Shown here: piece after piece, positions 46,014 through 54,986 of the stretch
How the letters are laid out: each line of letters opens with the position of its first letter
Position numbering within the stretch: position 1 is the stretch's first letter
NCBI GenBank assembly: GCA_013152945.1
Contig: JAADFL010000018.1
Coordinates: forward strand, 1 to 64,000
Length of the DNA: 64,000 nucleotides
Direction: 5' to 3'
Source of the DNA: Deltaproteobacteria bacterium
Lineage (GTDB): Bacteria > Myxococcota_A > JAADFL01
Position numbers and translations under genes: made by a program
The notes under the pieces: model-generated
What the model was told of the DNA's origin: nothing
Database searches by the model: none
The model's input: the letters and a program-made list of their open reading frames with translations, nothing else

Positions 46014-46468
46014 TGAAACTTCCACCCCAGGTTGTTTTCGATAAGTTACAAGATTTGTATTGCCTGCCGGAGCAAAACAGGCTCAAAAGCGCTACACGGG
46101 TCGTGAATACCATGGTCAAGAACAAGGAGTTACGGCACATGAGAAATAAGCTTTATCTTATCATTACAACCCTTCGCACAATCGAACTCGGCGGGATCCT
46201 CCCGGCAGCAGCCGCTCTCGGTCTTCCAGTGCCATGGCTCTTTGAGAACCCGGTACCGGACGGTGTGCTCCGGAACCAGGTGCAAGGCTGGCACAAATCT
46301 GCGGTATTCCAACCTAGGCCGACACAACTCCTTCTTCCCCCTTGCCTGGTGCTCCTTCTGTTTGCTCCATCGTATACTTACTCTTTACTCGCCCCATCAT
46401 GTACACCATCCCGGTGGCGATTCTTCCCCCTTTGTCAGGTGTCTGCAAAATCGGGGCAGATTCAATAA
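46013..46468 (+). CDS. Possible small protein after LuxR regulator 2
   Basis: 151-residue open frame whose ATG shares a base with the stop of the LuxR gene (TGATG). The first 70 residues (VFDKLQDLYCLPEQNRLKSA, ELRHMRNKLYLIITTLRTI) read like protein; the last 50 are Pro/Leu-rich and look non-coding. No separate ribosome site is visible, so translation would depend on coupling. It may be spurious. Confidence 0.25.
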   Translation: MKLPPQVVFDKLQDLYCLPEQNRLKSATRVVNTMVKNKELRHMRNKLYLIITTLRTIELGGILPAAAALGLPVPWLFENPVPDGVLRNQVQGWHKSAVFQPRPTQLLLPPCLVLLLFAPSYTYSLLAPSCTPSRWRFFPLCQVSAKSGQIQ

Positions 46469-46574
46469 CGGCAATGCATGCAACCGTATACAGTCTGTTG
46501 TATACAAAGCCGTGACATGTTATCAAGCAATCATGAATTACGTGGGCCGGGGTTCTCTCGAAAAAGCAGCATCC
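46014..46574. other. Gap ahead of the sugar operon
   Basis: 561 bases between the LuxR gene and the epimerase. Apart from the doubtful small frame above I see no gene, tRNA or clear terminator. The operon promoter should lie here, probably between 46440 and 46530, but no convincing -35/-10 pair was found. Confidence 0.4.
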
Positions 46575-47543
46575 ATGTATAGAAACAAACGAGTCATGGT
46601 GCTCGGCAGTACGGGCTTCATCGGCACCAACCTCTCGGCAGCGCTCATCTCGGCCGGGGTCAGGCCTTGCCTCGTGGGTAGAATGCGCTCAAGACTTCGT
46701 TTGTCCGTGGAACCAGGCACATTTCACTTCGAAGAAGTTTCAGATCTTACACAACCTGACCTGGTGGAGGATCTGATTCTAACCCACCAGCCCCAGGTGG
46801 TGTTCAATTTGGTTGCATGTGATGTTGAATCCAGTGAAAAAAAACCGGAAAAAGCCCATGAAACAAACTGCAGGCTTGTCGAAAGAGCCGTAACGGCTGT
46901 TTCAGGCATCAATCCTGGAACATGGCAAGGGGCCAGGTTCGTTCATACAGGTACTGCTCTGGAATACGGCGCTGTTCATGGCCCACTGCACGAGGACGGT
47001 CCGGCCGTTCCTACAACCGTTTACGGCCGAACCAAGCTCGAGGGAACACTGACATTGAAGAAATTGGCTGCATCAAACGATATACCGGCAATAACCGCCC
47101 GCCTTTTTACGGTATATGGCCCGTTCGAAGCAGCAGGAAGACTCCTTCCCTACCTCGCCGGGTGTGCTGCATCCGGAAGGCCGGCCCGCCTGACACAGGG
47201 AATACAAAAAAGGGATTTCACATTCGTAGCCGATGTAGTGGAGGGCCTCTTGAGGCTCGGCGCGTGCAGCCGTCCGAGGGGTACTCCGGTAAACCTTGCC
47301 ACGGGAAAATTGACATCAGTATCAGAGTTCGTACAGGCGGCAGCATTGGTTCTCGGCATGCGGCCTGAAAAACTCCGGTTCGGCCAACTGGGCACAAGGC
47401 CGTGGGAGATGAAACACAAACCTGTAACAATCAGAAGGCTGCTCGATCTCACAGGATGGGCACCACTTACAATGCCTCCGGCAGGCATAGAAGAAACATT
47501 GGAATATTTGAATTCAATAATGCTGCAAAATGGTGAGGTATGA
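46575..47543 (+). CDS. NAD-dependent sugar epimerase/reductase (SDR)
   Basis: 322-residue extended short-chain dehydrogenase. The cofactor motif GSTGFIGTN begins near residue 11, and the catalytic Tyr and Lys appear in YGRTKLEG after a Thr-containing segment (FVHTGTALEYG). RLFTVYGP and RDFTFVADVVEGLL are family segments. Such enzymes epimerise or reduce keto-sugars attached to a nucleotide. The Met before KRVMVLG was chosen; a Met 14 codons upstream is equally free of a good ribosome site. The stop overlaps the next start by 4 bases, and it opens the CDP-sugar operon, where it could act on the product of the dehydratase. Confidence 0.9.
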   Translation: MYRNKRVMVLGSTGFIGTNLSAALISAGVRPCLVGRMRSRLRLSVEPGTFHFEEVSDLTQPDLVEDLILTHQPQVVFNLVACDVESSEKKPEKAHETNCRLVERAVTAVSGINPGTWQGARFVHTGTALEYGAVHGPLHEDGPAVPTTVYGRTKLEGTLTLKKLAASNDIPAITARLFTVYGPFEAAGRLLPYLAGCAASGRPARLTQGIQKRDFTFVADVVEGLLRLGACSRPRGTPVNLATGKLTSVSEFVQAAALVLGMRPEKLRFGQLGTRPWEMKHKPVTIRRLLDLTGWAPLTMPPAGIEETLEYLNSIMLQNGEV

Positions 47544-48262
47544 AAGACGAGAACATTCACAGCACACCCGACTTGTCCCTGGTCGTGCCTTGCTATAATG
47601 AAGAAGAATCAATCGAATCCACTGCAACCAGACTCGTGCGGGTTTTTGACCGGGCCAAAGTGGATCTCGAATTGATCTTGGTGGATAATGGATCAATTGA
47701 TTCAACCCCAAACATCATAAAGTCCCTCATGGCCCGTGGTCTTCCCGTGTCAGAGGCCCATGTACCCGTCAACATCGGTTACGGCAACGGTATTTTGAAA
47801 GGACTCGAAACCGCACGTGGCAGGTTCGTTGGTTTTACCTGTGCGGACGAACAGGTATCGGCCGAGGATACCTTGCGCGTGTATAAAAAGGCCGAAGCCA
47901 ATCCCTTCCCTGTTCTTGCAAAGGTACGCCGGAGATTCAGAAAGGACGGGCCAAGACGCAAGGTCATCTCCATAACCTACAACATCGCAGCCAACATCCT
48001 GTTTCCCGGGCTGGGCAGTATCGATATAAACGGCAATCCAAAGATCTTCCCGGGCCGATTGCTCGGCCTATTGAACCTCAAATCCAGGGATTGGTTCCTG
48101 GATGCTGAAATAGTCCTGAAGTGGAGAAGCATGGGCCTTCGGATTGTTGAATTCGATGTCCAGGCCAAGTCCAGGAGGGCTGGGAAATCCAAGGTCGGGC
48201 CGGCAACATGTCTCGAGTTTTCAATCAACATGTTACGCTATAGGCTAAAAAGGTTTAATTGA
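47540..48262 (+). CDS. GT2 family glycosyltransferase (DPM1-like)
   Basis: 240-residue glycosyltransferase of GT-A fold. LSLVVPCYNEEESIES and ILVDNGSIDSTPNII bind the nucleotide; the acidic pair appears as TCADEQ, and GNPKIFPGRLL with DWFLDAEI completes the acceptor side. Dolichol-phosphate mannose synthase-like enzymes of this size charge a lipid carrier with one sugar. There is no C-terminal membrane anchor. Both ends overlap its neighbours in the operon, so it may link a sugar to a polyprenyl phosphate for the polytopic protein further down. Confidence 0.92.
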   Translation: MKDENIHSTPDLSLVVPCYNEEESIESTATRLVRVFDRAKVDLELILVDNGSIDSTPNIIKSLMARGLPVSEAHVPVNIGYGNGILKGLETARGRFVGFTCADEQVSAEDTLRVYKKAEANPFPVLAKVRRRFRKDGPRRKVISITYNIAANILFPGLGSIDINGNPKIFPGRLLGLLNLKSRDWFLDAEIVLKWRSMGLRIVEFDVQAKSRRAGKSKVGPATCLEFSINMLRYRLKRFN

Positions 48263-48282
48263 CGAGCAATGGAAAGCCGAAC

Positions 48283-49554
48283 ATGAACAGGTTCAATGAA
48301 TTGCAGGACATTTTGTTACGCACCAGGTGCGGAGCCTGCGGCGCGAAACTCGAAGCACCGGTCATGTCTCTCGGTGGAGTTCCGCTTGCAAACGAGTTCA
48401 CTCATTGCAGTGCCGCCAAGAATCTTCCCGTCTATCCGTTGGACCTGTGCCTCTGCCATACCTGCGGCCTGTTGCAACTCGGGCACCTTGTGTCGCCATC
48501 CCGACTGTTTTCAAGCTATCCCTATTTGACCGGGACCTCCTCAACCATGAAAATCCATTTTGAAGATTATGCCCGGCGGGTAATAAAAGACGGGGCCTTG
48601 GACCCCGGAGACCTCGTAGTGGACATCGGCAGCAATGATGCAACATTGCTTCGTTGCTTCAAAGAGCTGGGCACAAGGATACTCGGAGTAGACCCGGCAA
48701 AGAACCTGGCGAAACAGGTCTCACAACAAGGAATCCATGTTATACCTGACTTTTTTTCAAGCAGGCTTGCCCGGCGAATCATGGAAGAATACGGCCCCGC
48801 ATCTGTAATAACCGCAAACAATGTGATGGCCCATGTGCCTGAACCATCGGATGTTCTGAAAGGTTTCAGCCTGCTTCTTGCTCCCGGGGGAAAGGTAATA
48901 GCCGAGGTTCCCTACCTGGCCGATCTCCTGGCCGGTACGGCATTCGACACCATATACCATGAACATGTAAGCTATTTTTCCGTATCGGCCCTGGTTCATC
49001 TTTTCAGAGGCGCAGGAATGGTTATTGAAAAAATAGTCAGGTTGAAAGTTCACGGCGGTTCCCTGAGAATAATCGCGGGCATGGCGACACACACAAAAAC
49101 AGGCCCGGAGGTCGAACAACTTGTCCGGCAAGAATCCAAGGATGGTTTGAGGGACCAGGTTACGATCGATTTGTTCGAAAAACGAGTTCGCTTTTTCAAA
49201 GAGCGCTTCAAGAACAGCTTGTTGAATTACAAAAAACAGGGCAAATCCCTGGCGGCGTACGGGGCCCCCGCCAAGGGAAGCATGTTGCTGTTTCACTGTG
49301 GAATCGGCCCGGACATCCTGGATTATACGGTCGATGCGAACCCGTTAAAACAAGGTATGTGTATGCCCGGCACGGCCATACCCATATTCCCGGTATCCAG
49401 GCTGAAGCAAGATCGACCCGACTTGTTGATCATTCTGCCCTGGAACATGGCTGACGAGATTATCAGACAGGAATCATGGTTTTCAGTACATGGAGGGAAA
49501 TTCATCATCCCGCTGCCACTGAGCAACTATGATCAGGCGGAGGCCAGGTTATGA
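48283..49554 (+). CDS. Sugar C-methyltransferase (TylC3/NovU type)
   Basis: 423-residue SAM-dependent methyltransferase that methylates carbon in nucleotide-linked keto-deoxysugars. The N-terminal zinc-binding part has C-x2-C and C-x2-C pairs (RCGACGAKL and LCHTCGLLQLG). The SAM site is LVVDIGSNDATLL. The C-terminal domain begins with SLAAYGAPAKGS, typical of this family. The Met of MNRFNEL was used; a TTG 24 bases upstream overlaps the previous stop. It lies between the GT2 gene and rfbF. Known relatives act at C-3 of 4-keto-6-deoxyhexoses, so the substrate may be CDP-4-keto-6-deoxyglucose. Confidence 0.92.
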   Translation: MNRFNELQDILLRTRCGACGAKLEAPVMSLGGVPLANEFTHCSAAKNLPVYPLDLCLCHTCGLLQLGHLVSPSRLFSSYPYLTGTSSTMKIHFEDYARRVIKDGALDPGDLVVDIGSNDATLLRCFKELGTRILGVDPAKNLAKQVSQQGIHVIPDFFSSRLARRIMEEYGPASVITANNVMAHVPEPSDVLKGFSLLLAPGGKVIAEVPYLADLLAGTAFDTIYHEHVSYFSVSALVHLFRGAGMVIEKIVRLKVHGGSLRIIAGMATHTKTGPEVEQLVRQESKDGLRDQVTIDLFEKRVRFFKERFKNSLLNYKKQGKSLAAYGAPAKGSMLLFHCGIGPDILDYTVDANPLKQGMCMPGTAIPIFPVSRLKQDRPDLLIILPWNMADEIIRQESWFSVHGGKFIIPLPLSNYDQAEARL

Positions 49555-50318
49555 AAACAGTGATACTTGCTGGAGGAAGGGGCACGAGACTCCTGGAGGA
49601 AACATCGATCAGGCCCAAACCAATGGTCGAAGTGGGAGGAAGGCCCATCATCTGGCATATTATGCACATTTACTCATCACACGGATTCAATGAATTCCTT
49701 GTGGCTTGCGGGTACAAAGGAGAACAGATAAAGGATTACTTCCATAATTTCTTCATAAATAACAGCGACTATTTTGTTAACCTCAAGGACAACACGAGTG
49801 AAATAGTCAAGCCTTCGGACGTCGATTGGAGGGTAGGTGCCATAGATACCGGAATCGACACCATGACCGGCGGCAGGCTTGTCAAGCTGAAAAAATGGTT
49901 GGAAGATGAGACATTCATGGTGAGTTATGGAGACTGTGTCTCAAATATTGACCTGCAAAAGCTGCTTCTCTTTCACAAGGAACACGGCAAGATCGCCACT
50001 GTCACCGCAGTTCGTCCTCCTGCCAGATTCGGGGCGCTCCAACTCGATAATGACATGGTACAGGAATTCTCGGAAAAGTCACAGGCCGCATCAGGTTGGA
50101 TAAACGGAGGATTCTTCGTGTTCGAACCACGAATCTTCGACTATCTCGATGGCGATGACTGTATATTGGAGAGGGACCCTCTCGAAAACCTGGCACAAGA
50201 AAGAGAACTCTATGCTTACAGGCACGAAGGATTTTGGCTACCAATGGATACGGTAAGGGACAAAGAAAGGCTGGAGACACTCTGGAAGACAGGAAAGGCT
50301 CCATGGAAGACCTGGTAG
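49551..50318 (+). CDS. rfbF: Glucose-1-phosphate cytidylyltransferase
   Basis: 255-residue enzyme that makes CDP-glucose from CTP and glucose-1-phosphate. LAGGRGTRLLEE and RPKPMVEVGGRP form the nucleotide-binding start; VSYGDCVSNIDL carries the metal-binding Asp; FGALQLDND, WINGGFFVFEP and EGFWLPMDTVRDK are conserved in RfbF/DdhA. ATGA overlap with the methyltransferase and a 16-base overlap with the dehydratase show tight coupling. It supplies the first committed step of the CDP-deoxysugar branch. Confidence 0.96.
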   Translation: MKTVILAGGRGTRLLEETSIRPKPMVEVGGRPIIWHIMHIYSSHGFNEFLVACGYKGEQIKDYFHNFFINNSDYFVNLKDNTSEIVKPSDVDWRVGAIDTGIDTMTGGRLVKLKKWLEDETFMVSYGDCVSNIDLQKLLLFHKEHGKIATVTAVRPPARFGALQLDNDMVQEFSEKSQAASGWINGGFFVFEPRIFDYLDGDDCILERDPLENLAQERELYAYRHEGFWLPMDTVRDKERLETLWKTGKAPWKTW

Positions 50319-51436
50319 GAAAATCCAGACTCGCCCATGCCTTCAAGGGCGGAAAAGTCCTGGTTACCGGCCATACAGGCTTCCAGGGAGGGTGGCTTTG
50401 CTTATGGTTGGATATGCTTGGGGCCGATGTGATGGGTTTCGGGCTGGAACCGGAAAAGGGTGAATGGCCCACTATTTTTGATGTAGTCCGACCGTCGAGT
50501 AACATGAAATCTATTACAGGGGATATTAGGTCCAGAAACCTGGTTCGCGAAGTAGTCCGTGATTTCAAGCCGGATTACGTTATTCACCTGGCTGCCCAAG
50601 CCCTGGTGGATACATCAATCGAACAGCCTGTATATACCCTCGAGACCAATGTCATGGGAACCGTAAACCTGCTTGACGCGGTCCTGTCATACGATGCTCC
50701 AAGGGCTGTACTGGCTGTAACCAGTGATAAGTGTTACAAGGCGACAGGCAAGAACAACACTGCCTTTACAGAAAATGCTCCCCTGGGCGGCAGAGACCCG
50801 TACAGCGCCAGCAAGGCCTGCGCAGAGATTGTAGTGCATTCATTTATGAGCAGTTTCATGAATTCGCATCTTGGTCGAAACAAACCCGTGTTTGGGATTG
50901 CAACAGCAAGGTCAGGCAACGTGATAGGCGGAGGGGATTGGGCCGAGTCCAGGTTGGTACCTGATTGCGTAAAAGCATTCAACGCCGGGAAGGCTGTTAC
51001 CCTGCGTATGCCCCAGGCGGTACGGCCGTGGCAACATGTGCTCCAGGCAATATCGGGTTATCTCTGGCTTCTGATCAAACTCGGCAAAGATCCGGGAAAA
51101 TTCTCAGGACCTTGGAACATGGGGCCATTGGATAAAAGCCATGTTCAAGTACGGCAACTCGTGCAAATAGCCGGCCGGTGCTGGGGACAATCCGGTGACT
51201 ATGTAGATCATCGTACCAGTGACTCTGTAGAAGAAGGATTACTTCTCCTGGACTCCACAAAGGCCAGGTCCTTGCTAGACTACAGGCAGGTATGGCCCCT
51301 ATTGACAACCGTGGACAAGACCATTGCATGGTATAAGGCGTGTATGCAAGACCGTGTAGATCTCCTGGAATTGTCGATGGAACAAATACAGGATTTCACC
51401 AAGGATGCACGAAAACTCGGCCTTGAATGGTGTTGA
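50303..51436 (+). CDS. rfbG: CDP-glucose 4,6-dehydratase
   Basis: 377-residue NAD-dependent dehydratase giving CDP-4-keto-6-deoxyglucose. GHTGFQGGWL binds NAD; HLAAQALVDTS, VTSDKCYK, GGRDPYSASKACAE (catalytic Tyr and Lys), ARSGNVIGGGDWAESRLVPD and RPWQHVLQ are typical of RfbG/DdhB. The start is ATG after AGGAAAGGCTCC. No RfbH-type dehydrase gene (needed for 3,6-dideoxyhexoses) follows, so the product probably goes to the C-methyltransferase or epimerase of the same operon. Confidence 0.96.
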   Translation: MEDLVGKSRLAHAFKGGKVLVTGHTGFQGGWLCLWLDMLGADVMGFGLEPEKGEWPTIFDVVRPSSNMKSITGDIRSRNLVREVVRDFKPDYVIHLAAQALVDTSIEQPVYTLETNVMGTVNLLDAVLSYDAPRAVLAVTSDKCYKATGKNNTAFTENAPLGGRDPYSASKACAEIVVHSFMSSFMNSHLGRNKPVFGIATARSGNVIGGGDWAESRLVPDCVKAFNAGKAVTLRMPQAVRPWQHVLQAISGYLWLLIKLGKDPGKFSGPWNMGPLDKSHVQVRQLVQIAGRCWGQSGDYVDHRTSDSVEEGLLLLDSTKARSLLDYRQVWPLLTTVDKTIAWYKACMQDRVDLLELSMEQIQDFTKDARKLGLEWC

Positions 51437-51465
51437 CATTGCACGTGCCGCCAGCCTCACGGAAT

Positions 51466-53397
51466 ATGAACAGCAGGAAAATATGCACCTGGAAAATTCT
51501 GCTGTGGACAGCTTATGCATTTGCATCGGTTTCGATTTTGTCAGCCCTTATTTTGCCGCCCGGCGATTGGGATCCTCTTTCATACGTACTTGCAAGGGCG
51601 GTAGTGGTTTTGCCAACCATGACCCTGTTGCCCGGACTTCCTTGGGCACTGGTTCTTTTCAAGAAACAATCAGGCAAGGCTCAACGCCTTGACATAATGG
51701 ACATTATTCTTTTGGGATTGGGGTTTTCCTTTATCGGTCATGTACTGGCATTAGTCCTGCTCAAACTGACCGGCTTTACCACGGTGTCCACAGCCCTGCT
51801 TGTCACAATAGTCTTGGAATCTCTCCCACCCGCTTTTTTCCTTCGAACAAGAAATATAAATATTAAGCTGGACCTCGCTTCAACGCCAAGAGCGGCAATC
51901 ATGGCTTTCATGATTTTCCTTGCCGGCATCCTTGGCATGGCTTTCTTGACATTTACTGATGCCTCGAGACCTGTTTACGGGTACTGGTACGATCACGCGG
52001 TGGAAAATGGTATTGTCTCGCCCAGTTGGGTTTCATTCAGCCATTCTCCAAGTTGGGGAAGGCCCGAACGCTACGGACCGAAAAAGGCGCCGGCTCTTGT
52101 TTTCAAACCTGTCCGAAATAAGTTGCCCCTCGAGGCAATGCAAGCAGGCAGCGCCAATTTGTTCTTCTTGTTACAGGCTCCTGTAGGCGCAAAAATCTCT
52201 CTGTTCAAAGAGGGTAGAATCATAGCAACCGGGAAGGTGGAGGCGCGGCCTGTCGAAAGCCCTGCGGAAGGACCGGTGCTTCGCTACCTGCATAACGGCA
52301 TAACTGCCATTAGGTCCGAGATTTCCGTCTCCCAGGGAGAAAAGCTCGTATTACGGGTGGATTCACCCCCCGGATTCAGGCTGGTGGATCTCACAAATGC
52401 AGGGAAACAAGCAATAAATGAATTGAATTCCACGGACTTGAGGGAAATACACTATTACCAGGAGCTGAATATTGCGGAAAACTATCTCTGGGTCAGGGAA
52501 ATCTTGAAAAACCGCTGGCTGGTAATCCACCAGCCTCCTTTCTGGACATATCTGTCAGCAGCCTTCAAGGTAATACTTGGACCACTGAATTATACTTTTT
52601 TCCTGTTAAGCCTTGTCATACTGGTCTTGACCGGCATGGCATGTATCAAGCTCGTCTATGTTTCAGAACCCGGGTCTACCCTTCCGGTATTGCTCGTGCC
52701 TGCCGTGGTAATACTGATGCAGCAAAAGTTGATGGCTGCTTCTTCATGCATTGTCTTCCCTGACCAGGCTTACTCCCTTACATTTCCAATGGCGCTCCTT
52801 GGAATAATGTATGGCGGGCCTTTGTTGTTCGGCACGTGGGGATTCTTATCAGGAATCTTGAGGTATCCCGGGACAATAGTCCTTTCTGCAGGTGCCTTGT
52901 TCCTTGGTCCGAACTTCAAGAGAACCAGGATGTTTCTTAAGGCGGCCTGGTTACCGATGGCTGCGCTCTGCATCCTGGCGACTGTTGCCGGCCTTGTTTC
53001 GGGCCATTTGACAGATTGGCTGAACGTGTTGTACTTCGAGACCTTTCCTGAACATTTTCATGGAAATTACGACCTTGGAACACTGGTCTCCAGAATTCCC
53101 GGTTTCTACCGGGAGATGCTCATGTGGAGCGGATTCATTCCTATTTTGTCTCTTGCCATGCTGTCCGGCACTGGAAGACGCCTTGCACTTTTTGGAATTT
53201 TCTATTCATTTCTGCTCAGTACAATAGACCATGTATCTCCTCACTATTTCCTGCCCATTCAGACCGTGCTCGCATGTTCGGGAGCATGTAATGTGTCAGT
53301 CATGATAAAAAAACGCCGGAGTAGGATTGCACCTGCTGTTGCGTGGATAATTCCAGTTTTTGGAATAGCCTGGCTGCTTTTTTCCGGCACAGTATAG
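51466..53397 (+). CDS. Polytopic membrane protein of the sugar operon
   Basis: 643 residues with roughly eleven predicted membrane helices: about five in the first 170 residues, a soluble, probably periplasmic, segment of about 170 residues, then the rest to the end. The Met before NSRKICTW was used. I do not recognise the family with certainty. The layout and the context suggest a GT-C-type glycosyltransferase using a lipid-linked sugar, or an export component. It is 29 bases after rfbG and likely its last partner. There is no clear catalytic Asp motif in the first loop, so the enzyme assignment is uncertain. Confidence 0.7.
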   Translation: MNSRKICTWKILLWTAYAFASVSILSALILPPGDWDPLSYVLARAVVVLPTMTLLPGLPWALVLFKKQSGKAQRLDIMDIILLGLGFSFIGHVLALVLLKLTGFTTVSTALLVTIVLESLPPAFFLRTRNINIKLDLASTPRAAIMAFMIFLAGILGMAFLTFTDASRPVYGYWYDHAVENGIVSPSWVSFSHSPSWGRPERYGPKKAPALVFKPVRNKLPLEAMQAGSANLFFLLQAPVGAKISLFKEGRIIATGKVEARPVESPAEGPVLRYLHNGITAIRSEISVSQGEKLVLRVDSPPGFRLVDLTNAGKQAINELNSTDLREIHYYQELNIAENYLWVREILKNRWLVIHQPPFWTYLSAAFKVILGPLNYTFFLLSLVILVLTGMACIKLVYVSEPGSTLPVLLVPAVVILMQQKLMAASSCIVFPDQAYSLTFPMALLGIMYGGPLLFGTWGFLSGILRYPGTIVLSAGALFLGPNFKRTRMFLKAAWLPMAALCILATVAGLVSGHLTDWLNVLYFETFPEHFHGNYDLGTLVSRIPGFYREMLMWSGFIPILSLAMLSGTGRRLALFGIFYSFLLSTIDHVSPHYFLPIQTVLACSGACNVSVMIKKRRSRIAPAVAWIIPVFGIAWLLFSGTV

Positions 53398-53472
53398 GGC
53401 TGCTGCCAAAAGGTCTTGACAACCGCTGCTCTTTGAATCAAAAAGTTTCAGTTCTTTGAGGAGGATGTCAAG

Positions 53473-54447
53473 ATGGTTGTTGCTGTACGTGAAGTACTGG
53501 AGGTCAGGGGCAATCCCGACCTTGCAGAGGTCTATGTCGCCAGATTGCGTGAAGATCCAAGGACATTGGTTGAATTCGTGGATTCCATCGATCCCCGGTT
53601 TCCAAGAGAGGAAAAATGGGTGGTCACCGTGTCCACGCAATTCGGATGTCCAATGCGCTGCGCCATGTGCGATTCAGGAGATCACTATATCGGCAATCTT
53701 ACCGCCGATGAAATACTTTCCGAGATCGACCACGTGGTAAAAAAGAGAGCGCCTTCGGGAAAAATCGATTGCCCCAAGTTCAAGATTCAGTTTGCCCGTA
53801 TGGGCGAACCTTCTCTCAACCCCGGTGTACTGGAAGTATTGGAAAAGCTTCCCATTGTATATGATGCTCCCGGTCTCATGCCCTGCATCGCCAGTATCGC
53901 ACCCAGGGCGGGCAAGAATTGGTTTGAGAAATTAATGGAAATCAAAAATCGGATGTACCCGGGCGGACGATTCCAGTTGCAGTTTTCCATAAACACTACC
54001 AGCGAAGATGTACGCAACCGGCTGATGCCTGCATCCAAGTGGAATTTCGAACAAATTGCAGAGTACGGTGAACGATTCCACGAAACATCGGACAGGCGGA
54101 TCACGTTGAACTTCGTATTGGCAAAGAATCTTCCCGTGGATCCTAAAAAGGTCAGGTCGATATTTTCACCGGAACACTTCATTATAAAACTGACACCTTT
54201 GAATCCAACAGATGTTGCCAGAGCGAACAATCTCATGCCCACGCTGACTCCATCCGCCCCGAATGCAGCGGACGACTTGGCCGTGGAATTCGAGAACCTG
54301 GACTTTGATTGCATCGTCAGTATAGGAGCAGAGGAAGAGATCAGGATTGGAAGCAACTGCGGCCAGGCAGTGGCCAGATGGAGGAGACTGGAAGCCGTGG
54401 AATCCATGCAGGGCACGGGCGTCCTCTCCGGGGCCAGGCTGGACTAA
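53473..54447 (+). CDS. RlmN-like radical SAM protein
   Basis: 324 residues. A CX3CX2C cluster motif (C59, C63, C66 in GCPMRCAMCDSG) marks the radical SAM iron-sulfur site. FARMGEPSLNP and LQFSINTT match RlmN segments, and the C-terminal part SNCGQA keeps a single Cys at about 296, the position that in RlmN takes up the methyl group. However, the N-terminal helix-hairpin-helix RNA domain of true RlmN is lacking or reduced and the protein is about 30-40 residues shorter. It may be a paralogue with another substrate. GAGGAGG precedes the start. Confidence 0.83.
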   Translation: MVVAVREVLEVRGNPDLAEVYVARLREDPRTLVEFVDSIDPRFPREEKWVVTVSTQFGCPMRCAMCDSGDHYIGNLTADEILSEIDHVVKKRAPSGKIDCPKFKIQFARMGEPSLNPGVLEVLEKLPIVYDAPGLMPCIASIAPRAGKNWFEKLMEIKNRMYPGGRFQLQFSINTTSEDVRNRLMPASKWNFEQIAEYGERFHETSDRRITLNFVLAKNLPVDPKKVRSIFSPEHFIIKLTPLNPTDVARANNLMPTLTPSAPNAADDLAVEFENLDFDCIVSIGAEEEIRIGSNCGQAVARWRRLEAVESMQGTGVLSGARLD

Positions 54448-54469
54448 CACCTGAAAAAGTTTAGGGCCG

Positions 54470-54715
54470 TTAATTTATTTCAATTATCTCTTTTTTCAAA
54501 TCACTGCCTGAACTTTTCTTGAGCTTGCAGGTACTGAGACCGAACACGGTATAAAGCGGGCAGGACCCTGCTATTCCTGTCAGCAGCGGCATCAACCCCA
54601 ACCAGCCCCAACTGGTCTGGGGACCTATGAAAACAAGACTCAAGATTATCAAGCCGGCTATTATCCTGAAAAATCTTTCGATTCCATTCTCATTCCTTGG
54701 AAAAATTCTGTTCAT
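54470..54715 (-). CDS. DUF2892 small membrane protein
   Basis: 81 residues with two hydrophobic helices (FFRIIAGLIILSLVFIG and GWLGLMPLLTGIAGSCPLY). The fold and the CPLYTVFGLSTC pattern match the DUF2892 family, known from the C-terminus of rhodanese YgaP-like proteins. GGGAGGTACGAA precedes the ATG. It stands alone, convergent with the radical SAM gene and divergent from the exported hydrolase-like gene. Its function is unknown. Confidence 0.85.
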   Translation of the reverse strand: MNRIFPRNENGIERFFRIIAGLIILSLVFIGPQTSWGWLGLMPLLTGIAGSCPLYTVFGLSTCKLKKSSGSDLKKEIIEIN

Positions 54716-54922
54716 TTCGTACCTCCCAGGGAAAAACACCTTTGTCATCCCTTTCCTTTTCTCCTCTGCAATAGAAAGGCCAAATTTTCATCTTAACAAT
54801 AATACCGGTTTTTCAGGGGGTTATCTCTTTAGAACGAATCCCGTGCGACGTGATTTCTTGGACTCACAATTGGAATGGAACACCAATATGTCTCATAAAT
54901 GAGATGGCTCTAACCAATGGGG

Positions 54923-54951
54923 TTGAAATGTCGGGTTATTGAACATATAAA
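54923..54951 (+). promoter_or_regulatory. Putative sigma-70 promoter of stalked TIM-barrel protein
   Basis: TTGAAA (54923-54928) and TATAAA (54946-54951) have the ideal 17-base spacing and five of six matches each. The predicted leader is about 29 bases, with CAGGAGG ahead of the ATG at 54987. Confidence 0.65.
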
Positions 54952-54986
54952 CAAGTGAACTGGCGAATTTGGTCAGGAGGCTTGCC

